Below are positions 34,294 through 44,882 of a stretch of 64,000 nt of DNA, one piece after another. The position numbers and the translations under genes are program-made. How positions within the stretch are numbered: position 1 is the first letter of the stretch; each line of letters begins with the position of its first letter. The notes under the pieces were generated by a model. It was not told where the DNA came from. It was given only the letters and a program-made list of their open reading frames with translations, and made no database searches. This DNA is from Pseudopithomyces maydicus (Eukaryota > Ascomycota > Dothideomycetes > Pleosporales > Didymosphaeriaceae): positions 2,666,001 through 2,730,000 of the forward strand of contig JANTUC010000003.1 of assembly GCA_026873275.1 (NCBI GenBank), given 5' to 3'.

Positions 34294-34941
34294 GAAGCAG
34301 GAAAGGACCATTGATATATTGGTTTAATGAACCGATGGTTTGGTGGTTTTGAAAGAATTCAAGCCTGGCGTTGGGTCGCATTATGCACCATGGAATCTCA
34401 TGAAGGCCTCTTCATTAAGGTGCGAGCTCGTTGGTCAGCGGATATGGTCGGTTGGTGTGGACTAGTCATTCCTAGCCGTAAAGTAGAATGGCAAGTTCAA
34501 ACTGCTGAAATACAAGTACAGGAGAAAGAGTAGAGATCTAGGGCTAAGGAAATGGAAAGCTGCTTTCTTTTGTGGCATTATACACATGGTCCCATCACGT
34601 ACATTTTATTGAAAACTTGTGTTTATTCTAACATTTCGTTCCTGTTTTTGATGTGTCATCCCGACTTTTGTGTTCCAAACTCTTTGGGTGGTGGGTATTC
34701 GTTTCCTTAGTACAATACCGAAACGCCCAACCTTAGTAGCCTACCCTCAACACTTCAGCCCTATAACCATAATCTTAACTTTAAATCCACCAAAGAATTT
34801 GCAGCCCAAGACAACTTTTCTTCTGATTCTGCTGCTCAGTCTTCCTCCTCTGCACTTGAAACAATTTCCATCAAGTTACAAGAATCCCTCCAAAACAACT
34901 TTTGAAATACCAATATCAACCCACATACAAGTGCGCCCATC
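34294..34941. other. Intergenic spacer
   Basis: This interval holds the 3' UTR of the 63-residue protein gene and the promoter of the PPxY protein gene. A 68-codon open frame at 34327-34533 has no supporting feature and is not called. Confidence 0.45.
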
Positions 34942-35424
34942 ATGTCTCGAGGACAGAATAGAATGAACCGCAACAGAAGTCCAGAACTTCCCTACACTGT
35001 GCAGGACACCGAAAATACCACATCTGGCGACGCAAACGCGTCCCACGATCAGGCGTCGAATGCGTACTCAGATACATTGCCCCCTTCATACGACTCTGTA
35101 AATGATGACCAAGCACGCGGTTTTGCTATCGACATACCGCCGGAGCTTCCACGCCCGCAAACACCGCCTCCATCATACAGCCCCAGAGATCATGGTCGCA
35201 GGGAAAGTAGCCGTAGCGCGAGGCCTTCATCAATCTCACAGCGCCTGAACATGACTTTTAATATTCAGACTTCGCCCTCCAACCCACTGGCAGGCATTTC
35301 GCGCACACGGCCCAGATTTTCCCGACGACAGCCGATCGATCCGTGCAACGCCATGATTTGGATGATTGTCGTCATTGTTGTAATGTCTGCCGTGATAGGC
35401 GTTCTGGTATGGGTTCTACACTAG
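34942..35424 (+). CDS. Tail-anchored protein with two PPxY motifs
   Basis: A single exon encodes 160 residues. The first 135 residues are disordered and Pro/Ser/Arg-rich. Two PPSY motifs occur at residues 47-50 (in LPPSYDSV) and 76-79 (in PPPSYSP). Residues about 137-159 form a transmembrane anchor (MIWMIVVIVVMSAVIGVLVW), and the protein ends one residue later. PPxY motifs bind WW domains; in fungi membrane proteins with this layout are often adaptors or substrates of the NEDD4-type ligase Rsp5/HulA. That role is inference. The neighbouring HUL5 ligase has no WW domains and need not be a partner. The gene converges on the zinc-finger gene, with stops about 350 bases apart. Confidence 0.75.
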   Translation: MSRGQNRMNRNRSPELPYTVQDTENTTSGDANASHDQASNAYSDTLPPSYDSVNDDQARGFAIDIPPELPRPQTPPPSYSPRDHGRRESSRSARPSSISQRLNMTFNIQTSPSNPLAGISRTRPRFSRRQPIDPCNAMIWMIVVIVVMSAVIGVLVWVLH

Positions 35425-35774
35425 ATGTGCGGGTGCCGGTCTCACAAAAGGTAGGAACACTTCTACGGAAATAAATGAATCAATTTCAGTGTGATTCTGA
35501 CGGTGAACAGTGGTTTCAATCTGTTGCATTTCGAGGTCTGAGCGCAAAGTTTGGGAGCTTTTTCTTTATTTAAAGAGGATGTCTGCCATTGGTCTCAAGG
35601 AAATTGCAATGCATATTTATCACAACTGAGAAAGCGTCGAATGAATCAATTCAATCTTACATGATGCCTATGAAGAGCATCGGGGTATACTGCTGTATTT
35701 ACATGGACGTGATAAAGATTCAACATAAGAAAAGTGAAGCAATGCAAGCCAGTGAATGAGCGCGAACGCTAAAA
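35425..35774. other. Convergent 3' spacer
   Basis: This 350-base AT-rich interval contains the facing 3' UTRs of the PPxY protein gene and the zinc-finger gene. No other feature was seen. Confidence 0.5.
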
Positions 35775-37299
35775 CTACCCTTTCCGCCCTTTGAAATGTC
35801 TCGTAAGAATATGCCCTCGTGATGAACGACGCGGCTGAGGTGCTCCGTCCATAGATTCTGGATGCGAATAATATATCTGGAAAGGCTTTGGTGATCCCGA
35901 GGATTGCACTTGCGAGGGGTCAAGCTCAAGGCCTGGTGGTATTTGAGGGTCTGGTTCATCGTCTGAGAACCCGAGCTCCTCGGTGTCTATATCCATATAG
36001 CTGATTCGGCGTCCACTGATGGTGGGAGACGGGACGTCGAAAGCTACTAGATCGCCAGGATGGGGCTCGATGATGGCTGCTTTTGAACTGATCATAAATG
36101 GAGAAGCTAAATGGAGATAGGGCTGTTTATACCGGCCCTTCAAAACAAATTTCAGTTGCTCTTCGCTCAAGGTATCGAAATGCGGTACGGAGTCCTGACT
36201 GGGTGTCTTGAAGTCGCGGTCTAGTTCTGGGGCATCGTTAAACGGGCGGTCTGACCGCAGACTAAGCGCTGTGTGTAAGACGACGTCGACTTCTGGTCGC
36301 ATGTCGCAGCACTCTAGTTTTTGTTTCAACACTCGTGTATTTTCAGGTGTCCAGGTCATCTTGTATCGGGGTTCTTTGGATTCGAAGTTTGCGAATAGTG
36401 ACTTCCACGCGGTGTGCGTCGCTGATTGACGGAGGAGGTTATGGATAATGTTAGAGTAGTTCCACTCTGCCCGAGACTTCTTCTTCTCTGTGCCTTTCGG
36501 TTTCATGTGTGAAGCAACATGATCGCATCGCTCTTTCCAGCCCGTGAGGATTGACTTGCAGCCGTCGAATCCGCAGCCGTAGAGAAGTTTTGGAAGCAGG
36601 CGTATTCTGACATCGGTCGGACATGGTACATCGGGGTGGTGGCGCTTGAAATGCGCCTCGAAATCTAACTTCCGATCAAGAACCTCGCCACAATTGCGGA
36701 TAGGGCAAGGCCAGTCTTCCCCCGTTTCATGGTGTTTCGTTTCATGCTTTTTCCAGTCTGCCTTGGCCGCAAAGGTCGTATGCTCGGTACAGAAGGTGCA
36801 GAACCAGGCACCTCCGACCGCTGTTATTGTCTCCCGATTCGATGTTAGCGATGCGGCGGGCATTGAATCCAGTTCCGTTGGTAAAGGCGAAGGCAGAGAC
36901 AGCGTATCAGCAGGGCTAAAAGCCTCCGATACAGGAGAGGGCATTGGCATGTTTGTGTTCTTCGCATTATTGAGACCAGAACGGTAGAGTGGCACCTCAC
37001 GCGCAAATCGTGAGTGAGAAGAGGCAGAAGACTGCACTGATGGCGCATAGTCGGTGCTGAAACCCGAGTAACGAGACCCTGATGACATGTGTGAGAATCG
37101 GGAGCCTGAAGTGATTATGGAAGTTGGACCTGCCGCAAGTCAACTCAAAGTGCACTTTCCGATATGTATGAGGAAACAACAACATACGAGACTGTGTGAC
37201 CTCAAGAGCCATTCTGAATATAGTTTCTATGTCGTGCTTCTGGAGGAGCGCATACATATGCTGTAGCGACTCCTCGTCGTACTTGCGCTCCATGTTCAT
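35775..37299 (-). CDS. C2H2 zinc-finger protein (2 exons)
   Basis: Exons 37299-37188 and 37129-35775, with a 58-base intron (gtatgt...cggcag), give 488 residues. The N-terminus MNMERKYDEESLQHMYALLQ looks helical. Three C2H2-type fingers follow at about residues 148-171 (FCTFC...HETKHH), 179-202 (CPIRNC...HFKRHH) and 223-245 (CGFDGC...HVASH). A long non-finger C-terminal region includes a helical stretch (SNIIHNLLRQSATHTAWKSL). An internal ATG at 37088 would give a 437-residue form lacking the first exon; the longer form is preferred because exon 1 splices cleanly in frame. Fungal proteins of this type are usually assumed to be transcription regulators, but no DNA target can be read here. Confidence 0.85.
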
Positions 37300-38478
37300 G
37301 CTATCAAGGCTTTGATATAGTTATCAGCATTCAAAATAAATCCAAGGAGGCAATTGCATGTATAAAATCTGGAAAGATAGACCCAACGAAGATGTTATTC
37401 AAATGGACAAAAAGTTCAACAACATAGGTTTTTTTACAAAATTAATGGTGAATAAGGATAGATGTGAATTGCACGAGGCCTCGAGAAAACTGGCTGCCTG
37501 CATCTCGATGGGCTTAGCAACTATTAGAACACCACGTCGAGGCGCAGATCCGTATTGGAGGTGGTCAAAGCGTGGCTGAACCCTGGGGCCTCAGCCTTCC
37601 CCAACGGTTACTTTCCTCCTGTGGTAGCGAACCACTGGCAACTAGCTGCCCACACGACGAATCCGCGTCGTGGACATGCAGAACAATCGCGCGTACAACC
37701 GCACGTACCGCTCGGCATCGGATATTCGTGTAGTTGCATGCCAGAAGTGTAGGCCGACCACTAAGTGAAGTTTACCTACACGTGGACTGGAGTAGAGTCT
37801 AAGAACATGCGAGCCTCAGGACGTAACATTTGCCACCACGCTAAGCTGACAATTGTCAATAAGTGGCTTCAGCGCAAGAGCAGCTGAGTGCAGTGCTTCG
37901 TCACCAACCACGCTGAGTCAGTTTAAACCCAGGTGTGAGGCTCTGCGGTACGGACCAGTTGGATGCCAACACCCCACGCATTTTCTAGAACAACTGTTAA
38001 ACTAACGCGATGTGCACATTTGTTGGAGTTGCGCCGGTCAGGACGCAGAGTGAGGCAGCGTCAGCGGCTACGTACTCGGACTTCCTTTTCGCTTACACGC
38101 CAATGGGGAGGTAACTAGCTTCGGAATAGTTCCCATACATCTGAGTTAGATCAACGTAATAGTTCGAAAACTATTTCCGAACAGCCCGTAAGTTGCATAT
38201 CTAATAAGCAGGGTGGTTGCTGGTGACATGATAAGGCTGGTTATTCCTTCTACATACGACTTCACTCAAATAAGCTGCGTAAGGATTTTTGCCATCCCAA
38301 GGCTGCAACACAACGATAGGAATTACCTGTGGGGGACAATCAAACATTGCAATCATAATGCAATATTTCTTTTTCTCGCAATATCGAAAAGTAAAGTGAT
38401 GTTTGTACGAGGTAAATCTCCAGAAGTAATCCTTGAACTTTAGAGAACACGAACAATCCGCGGTGATATCGCGTTATA
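37300..38478. other. Intergenic region with an imperfect inverted repeat
   Basis: No gene is supported. Short open frames near 37358-37752 lack coding character. An imperfect inverted repeat pairs ttcggaatagtt (about 38120-38131) with aactatttccgaa (about 38169-38181). Confidence 0.5.
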
Positions 38479-38889
38479 TCACAAAGCCTTGGGGCGCTGC
38501 ATTCGTTCTGCTCTCTGACTCTTGAATTTGAGCTCAGGGCTCTGAATCTGCAGGTTTCTAGATATGATCAACGAATCTTGGTTCCCCTGTAGAAATACAA
38601 AGTCGGCCAAGATACATGACGATAGGCCGTACCTGTGGCCGAGGGAGGCTACTTTAGATTTGGCAATATCTAGAAAAGCTCTATAGAGCGCAGAAGCAGC
38701 CAATGGTCGATTTTTTACCTGACTTAAAGCGAACATTCTAATATGACGGGTTTGATAGGACTGATTTCCTACTGCCTGGGTACGAATGTCGGTGATGGGT
38801 CCCGAAGCAGTTAGCGGTTTCGGACTCGCTCGGCCCGACCTCTTGGCAGACATAGCTAGCTTTGACTTCTCGAATATTCTGTCGCTCAT
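38479..38889 (-). CDS. Possible small hypothetical protein, 136 residues
   Basis: A single open frame encodes a basic protein starting MSDRIFEKSKLAMSAKRSG, with ALYRAFLDIAKSKVASLGHR and ending RAERMQRPKAL. There is no recognised domain, signal or membrane segment. Composition is not obviously low-complexity, but no splice site, promoter or homologue supports it. It may be a chance open frame. Confidence 0.3.
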   Translation of the reverse strand: MSDRIFEKSKLAMSAKRSGRASPKPLTASGPITDIRTQAVGNQSYQTRHIRMFALSQVKNRPLAASALYRAFLDIAKSKVASLGHRYGLSSCILADFVFLQGNQDSLIISRNLQIQSPELKFKSQRAERMQRPKAL

Positions 38890-39217
38890 CTCCCTCCCAC
38901 TATTTCAGCTGCGCCGAACACTGTTCGTCCAGTCAATAGCTTTCGCTACTCTGTAGAGCTTTGTTGGCCAGCGGTTGTTGCGCTGCACATTAGGTACGTA
39001 TAGGCAACCATACCCTCACCCGTTTGTATGATGAAACCACAGCTGGCACCAGTCCTAGAAGACTTGTACTCTTTTGCTGCGGATAAGCTTTGCTGGAGCA
39101 TCGCTCCTTGTCCTGATACTCAATTTTTCCATTGCGATCTAGATCTCATCAGTATGGCGCTTAGGCTGACAATGGAAACTAGATCTTCACTCACTTTGCG
39201 ATACCCCGCGCGTCACG
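38890..39217. other. AHA1 promoter region
   Basis: About 330 bases precede the AHA1 start codon. No TATA box or repeat was clear. Confidence 0.45.
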
Positions 39218-40328
39218 ATGGTGCTCCACAACCCGAACAACTGGCACTGGGTGAACAAGGACGTCAGCGGCTGGGCGAAGGAGTATCTCACCAATGAGTT
39301 GCTCCAGGTTTCGGCCGAGGAAGATGGCGTCAGTGCGAAGGTGGACAGCCTCATGAGCATGGACGGAGACGTCGATGTGAGCCAGCGCAAAGGCAAGGTC
39401 ATTACGATATTCGATGTCAAGCTGAAGCTTGAGTACAAAGGTTAGTCTTCACGGAGATGATGGCATGTTCAGCGGCTGACATGGTCGGCAGGCAAGAACA
39501 AGGAAGGCGAGGAGGCGAGCGGCACTATCACAGTCCCCGAAGTGGCACATGACACGGAGGAAGACGAGTATGTCGTATGTTCCCTACGCTCCCATCTGCC
39601 ATCACTCTATGTAGCCTTTTGTTTGATCGCAAGCTAACATAAAGCAGTTTGAGATAGATATCTACTCTGACGACAAGAGCAAGCAGCCCGTCAAGGATCT
39701 TGTTCGGTCGAAGCTTGTGCCGCAACTGCGCAAGAGCTTTGCTAAGCTCGGACCTGCCCTTATGGCCGAGCACGGTAAAGACATCCAGCATGCGCCGGGA
39801 TCCAATCCGTCAAGCGGATTCTCAACCCCGAAGACATACTCCAACTCTGGCGTTAACAAGTCTGAGTCAAAACCTGCTGCGTCAGCGACGCAGGCGAGCG
39901 GTGGGTCATTGGTCAACACAACCACGATCAACGATAGCACCGAATTCCGCACCACAGCCGAAGAGCTTTTCAAGACCTTCACTGAGCCTGAGAGGATAGC
40001 CGCTTTCACCCGGTCGCCGCCCAAAAACTGGACTGGCGCTAAGCCCGGGGGCACTTTCGAGCTTTTTGGTGGTAACGTCTCGGGAGAGTTTACAGAACTC
40101 GAGAAGCCTACGCATATTGTCCAGAAATGGCGTCTTGCGCAATGGCCTGCCGGTCACTACTCTACGTTGTCTATCTGGTTTGATCAGAACGATGTTGACG
40201 CAGTGACTGTCATGAGAGTAGAGTGGAAGGGCGTACCCATCGGTCAGGAGGAGCCGACCAAGGGTAACTGGGGAGAGTACTACGTCCGAAGCATCAAGAC
40301 CACCTTTGGTTTCGGTACCGTCCTATAA
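39218..40328 (+). CDS. aha1: Aha1, activator of the Hsp90 ATPase (3 exons)
   Basis: Exons 39218-39440, 39492-39574 and 39648-40328 give 328 residues; introns are 51 and 73 bases. The protein opens with MVLHNPNNWHWVNKD, the conserved NxNNWHW element that stimulates Hsp90 ATP turnover. The Aha1 N-terminal domain covers about residues 1-145. A Ser/Thr/Ala-rich linker spans about 150-200. The C-terminal START-like AHSA1 domain covers about 203-326 (TAEELFKTF, PGGTFELFGGNVSGEF, VQKWRLAQWPAGHYS, WKGVPIG). Length and domain order match yeast Aha1. It acts in the cytosol as an Hsp90 co-chaperone. The stop lies about 200 bases from the end of the convergent transporter gene. Confidence 0.96.
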
Positions 40329-40524
40329 TGGGTGGTAATAGCCCTTGAGGACGGTAGGAGTCAGTGGCGTTTTGGACATCCCCGGTATGGTATGAATGTG
40401 ACATGAAGCAATGAGTGATGGATTTTGACATAGAAACATGGTAGCATAGCGAGCAAACCAGTACTGTTCTATGATTGGAGAAACCTTTCATGTGCCTATA
40501 TATGCTATTCCTTCGTGCTGCATT

Positions 40525-42548
40525 CTAGACCATAATTTGCTTCTTCCTCCACATGAGTATGGCTGCGGGAATCTGTAATGAAGCAAAAGCGCATAGCACA
40601 TACATCTGTAAGTTGTAGCCCCGAGCCATGATTGCGATAATGCGCTGTTGGTCAGCACTATCAAGACTAGCTAGGGATTCAACAGACTCCAAGGAACTGG
40701 CAGGTGCTCCAATCGCCTGAAGAACCTCGGAGATTCTTGGTTTGGTATAGCTATTGAACACAGATGTTGCTATTGAGAGCACGATTGCCCCTCCCATCAC
40801 TCTTAGCTGCGACACGGCACCCAGGCCAACCGCTAATATAGTAAGCATGTATATCCAAACAAATGAATAAGACTCACCTTTGTCACGGTCTTCCACAACG
40901 AATGGAACGATAAGCAGAAGCGTAGAAATATTAATGCCGCAACCAAAACCAGCGATGATTTGATAACCGTACGCGCGTGCGTAGACATGAGACGACTCGG
41001 GGAGAGATGCTAACAGAGCAAAACCAGTGGTTTGGAGAAGACCAGCAAAGATTACCAAATATACGACGGGAACACGGAGTTTTCCCGCCACAAGCGAAGA
41101 GCAGACAGACCCTATAGGGGCCGCGAATGTGAATGGCATGGTCTGAATTCCTGCACGCACACCAGAGGATCCATGAACGAATTGGAACTTTTGCGGTAGT
41201 TGGAACACTGAAACAAACCACGGGCCTCCAAGGAATACCGCATTTCTGAACATCGTGAGTACAAATTATAAATAGGATGAGCTTTTTGTATAACTTACAG
41301 AAGAAGACTTAACATGGCTCGGTTCTTGAAGAAACGCCATGGTAAAACGGGCTCGATGACTTTGCTATGGTTGGTCACATATCGTTCCCAAAGTAGTAAT
41401 ATGACCCATAGAATGCCTGAAACTGAAAGTAGCGTTATGACATACGCTGACTTCCAAGGGAAACGAGAGTCAGCTTCCTCGAATGCGGCAGTCATAGATA
41501 AAGTTGCGAGCAGAAGCAACGCGGCACCTGGCAAGTCTACCTTGGCCCTTGCGTCTTTCGAAAAAGTCTTCTTCCATGTGTCTGAGGTGTGGTCCGCCTG
41601 GCCATGGTACGGAAAGTTTTTCGGGATAGCGAAAAGGGCAATAACGAGAGCTGGGGTAGCTGCGGGCACACTAGAAGATTTAGATCAGCACCTAATGTGT
41701 TGCTATATGAGGGAGAACAGGCTCACTTAAGCAAAAAGACCCAGCGCCATGTTGATCGTGAGCTTATAGCTCCTCCGATAATAGGTCCACATAGAAGAGA
41801 GATAGCATATATCATGCTCAAATTAGCTGTATATTTCGCATATTTCTCCGGTGGTACAAGCTCGAGTATCATGGCAGTACTGAGGGCATAGCATCCTCCT
41901 CCTCCAATGCCCTGGAAAGCTCGAAATATGATACTACTAGATTGTTATGTGACCGACTGATATCAATGATACGAGTATCTTACAGCTGTCTGAGAGACTG
42001 TGAAGCGCCACATGCAGCCGAAAAACAAATGAACATAGCTACTGATAAGCTGAACATCAGTTTTCGACCGAATATATCGCTGAGCTTTGCAAATATAACA
42101 AGCACGCCTAGTAATATTAGCATCGCTACAATCTGTACGGAACTCTTCGTACCAACGTATCCTAGAAGGTAGCTTGAGACAATCCATCCGATACTATCGA
42201 AGCCTCCAAAACTGCTTGTTATGGCGACTAAGGAAGTGGTGACAATGGGAATCTCCAAGTTGGTGAGGAACAATGCCAATGCGATACTACGTTCCAATAA
42301 GCAATCCGAATTGGGTGGTAGTAGCAATGCTCTTACGACGTGATGATGAGCCAGAATCGTACTCCGGTGAGATATGTGATGCTGCTGCCATCACTCGGTC
42401 TTGGGGGTGGGGAAATCTCGGCAATGGCCACAGCTTCTTCTAAATTCACTGGTTTATCGGAAACTCTCACTGCTTCTTCTTCTTCTTCTGCTGTCTTTCG
42501 TTCTTCGTCCGGTGAACAGGTGACAGTTTTACGAATCGACTCGGTCAT
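40525..42548 (-). CDS. Major facilitator transporter, DHA2 (14-span drug:H+ antiporter-like) (6 exons)
   Basis: Exons 42548-42337, 42286-41984, 41933-41727, 41670-41299, 41245-40878 and 40832-40525 give 589 residues; introns are 45-56 bases. The start MTESIRKTV was preferred to an in-frame ATG at 42632. After a cytosolic acidic N-terminus (EERKTAEEEEEAV), the first membrane span is IALALFLTNLEIPIV. The MFS motif A is FAKLSDIFGRK. GGGGCYALS, and WRWVFLLNVPAA at the sixth-span region, are typical of the DHA2 group. About 14 hydrophobic spans are visible. Family members export toxins, drugs or metabolites at the plasma membrane or vacuole; the substrate here cannot be told. No biosynthetic gene cluster surrounds it. 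Confidence 0.92.
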
Positions 42549-44051
42549 TTTACTTGGAAGGGTTCCAGTACAATTAGAAATACGAAGGACAGCAGCTACC
42601 GAATGACTAGTAGTACAAGTCCTAGAGCTCACCTCGCAGCAGGGAGTTTACTGCCAAGTGTTTTAAAATTGCGGAGATGTCAGTAATTGTCTCAAATCAA
42701 GTATTGGCCGTTGCATTTCTACATAATATATAAAATTCAATACAAAAAAAGCCAAGCGGCTAGCGATACGTGCCGCCACATAAGCATACGCCCGTGTCAT
42801 CAAGACGGTCATGCCTGGGGCACAGTCAATATAGATAAGATTCACATCATTTCAGATCCAGTAGGAATTATAAATTCCGTCGGTATAGAAACTATTAAGT
42901 GATTAATCGGCACTAGTTTTGCTGCGACACTACAGAAGCAGCGACTCCGTAATTGATATTCCTCATACCGAACAGCAGAAATACCTGGAAAATATATTGC
43001 TTGGCACAAGCAAAGCTTACCCGATGAAGATATAGCCAAGAGTTGATGCTGCCTTAAGCATTCGCACGTACCGCACACAGAGCCTGGGTAGCATTCCACC
43101 GTGCTGACAGGTTAATTTAGCTTAGCTGACCTCACGTGATCACATGAATATATCTATATTATACTAACTCCAACCCTACATACTCCTACCCTATGATACC
43201 CCAACCCCGCGGTGTGATAGAAATCTGAAAACTTCATGAAGATAGAATTTGTAATCTGATAGTATCAGGTAAGGTCTTAAGATTCTATTTCAAATACGTT
43301 CATCTCTAGCGTATAAACTCTAATCAATTGCTTTTACTATTTTATATTTGGTGAATTGTTCTAATGCTCATTATTGTTGGATTCATTGCGTCTAGTCTGC
43401 TTTTGGCTGCTATGGGCATGACCTATATAGATTATTACGACGTTAATTGAAAACATGATAGCGTGTAAACTAAATACGGGATTATATCAGGCAACCTAGA
43501 TTGTTGTATCGCACAAACTGCATCCTCCATCTCACCCCTGTGTTCCCAGCACTATAATAAGTAAGCGCCACGATCGGGAACAGGCGCAAGCTATCCATGT
43601 TTTTTTTTTTGGTGTTCAATTAACGTCGTTCGAACCTGTACAGGTCATGCCGACTCCAGCCACCTAGGGCAAACCAGACGCAACGAATTCAACAACGAGG
43701 TGTACTAAACTATGGACCAAACAGGAGAGGGTGAATGTGGCTATCCACGTTGCTACAACTTATATTACGATTCTGTTCTCATATGTAAGTAGGATTCTCG
43801 GGAGGTAGGGCACTTGCCATTTTTGGATCGAGACCTGGCTCTCAATCACTGGGCTACTGGGAACCGCCGTTTTCCTATGAGAAAAGGTGTTCCTGGGGTA
43901 AAAACCGGGAAATAGGTGTATATTCCACCTACAATCAAAACTTCAGAGTACATGTTACAAGAATAGTTTGTAGCATGCTATTCGCCGGGCTTCTGTTGTA
44001 TTAATTCGACTCCAGTATTTCATCTCCCGTAACATCCCCAGCCCACTTAAG
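42549..44051. other. Intergenic region, AT-rich
   Basis: This 1.5-kb stretch contains the transporter promoter, then an AT-rich segment from about 43130 to 43550, a T10 run at 43601-43610 in ccatgtttttttttttgg-like sequence, and no credible coding frame. I searched by eye for tRNA box-B sequences and found none convincing. Confidence 0.5.
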
Positions 44052-44882
44052 CTACCCCCCACTATCCCGCCTGACGACACCATCTTCAATCCTCACTCTA
44101 ACATCCACCCACGTCTGCTGACCCCGCTGCCTCACCACCCCATCTCTCCAACCGTCTTTGCTCCGACATTCCCGCCCGTCACTCATCCTCCTCCCAACCA
44201 ACCCCTTGATCTCCCCCTTCAGCTTCTCGATCTCCCCGTCCCGCCTCTTTACCCTCTCCACACTGCTCGCCAACTTGCGTTCCCGTGTCTCCAATGCTTT
44301 CTCTAAATCATCAAACTGGCGCGCCGACTGAACGATGATAAAGTCCTTGAGGCGAAGTAATTCCCGCACTTCACGCAGTTCTTGTCTCTGCGCCTTGACC
44401 TTCTCTTCCAACTTTGCGATCTCCCCCTTCAAACTAGACACCTCATCGAACAGCGAGAACATTTCTTTCTCGGCCTGAGATACGCCGATGGAAAATGTAT
44501 CTTCCGATTCTCTTGACGATGCGTTATGCTCATCGCGAGCCGCCCCCGCCACCGTGGTACTTTCGCGCATGGCTTCAAGAACCCGCTCAACGTGCGCCGC
44601 AGAACGGGCTTCCATCGTTGACATCTCATCTCGTCGATACCCATCCTCGACATCTTCGCCATTGTGGGTTTCCTCGTTTTGACCCCGGCCAGATTCACGA
44701 GGCTCCTCGTTGAACCGCTCCTCCACACACTCCCCTCCCACCTCGGAACACTCTCTCTCCAGCGACGACGCCCCCGCCTCCGACGCCGCCGGCGTCAAAA
44801 CGCCCGCCACAAATTCCGTCTGATTCGAAACGCCGACCTGCGCGCGCTCGCACGCACGACATCTCGAACAAGGCTCATCCAT
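44052..44882 (-). CDS. Coiled-coil protein, unknown function
   Basis: A single exon encodes 276 residues. The start region has a cysteine cluster (MDEPCSRCRACERAQ). Residues about 140-235 form a strong heptad coiled coil (EVSSLKGEIAKLEEKVKAQ, ELREVRELLRLKDF, ETRERKLASSVERVKRR, GEIEKLKGEIKGL). The flanks are disordered and acidic before the coil, basic after it. The C-terminus is WVDVRVRIEDGVVRRDSGG. I do not recognise a family. The DEP-C-x-x-C-x-x-C start could bind a metal or be unimportant. Confidence 0.7.
   Translation of the reverse strand: MDEPCSRCRACERAQVGVSNQTEFVAGVLTPAASEAGASSLERECSEVGGECVEERFNEEPRESGRGQNEETHNGEDVEDGYRRDEMSTMEARSAAHVERVLEAMRESTTVAGAARDEHNASSRESEDTFSIGVSQAEKEMFSLFDEVSSLKGEIAKLEEKVKAQRQELREVRELLRLKDFIIVQSARQFDDLEKALETRERKLASSVERVKRRDGEIEKLKGEIKGLVGRRMSDGRECRSKDGWRDGVVRQRGQQTWVDVRVRIEDGVVRRDSGG

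Noticed and set aside
43780..43880. Possible tRNA-like segment
   Set aside because: Some words resemble tRNA boxes, but no acceptor stem or clover-leaf could be drawn.
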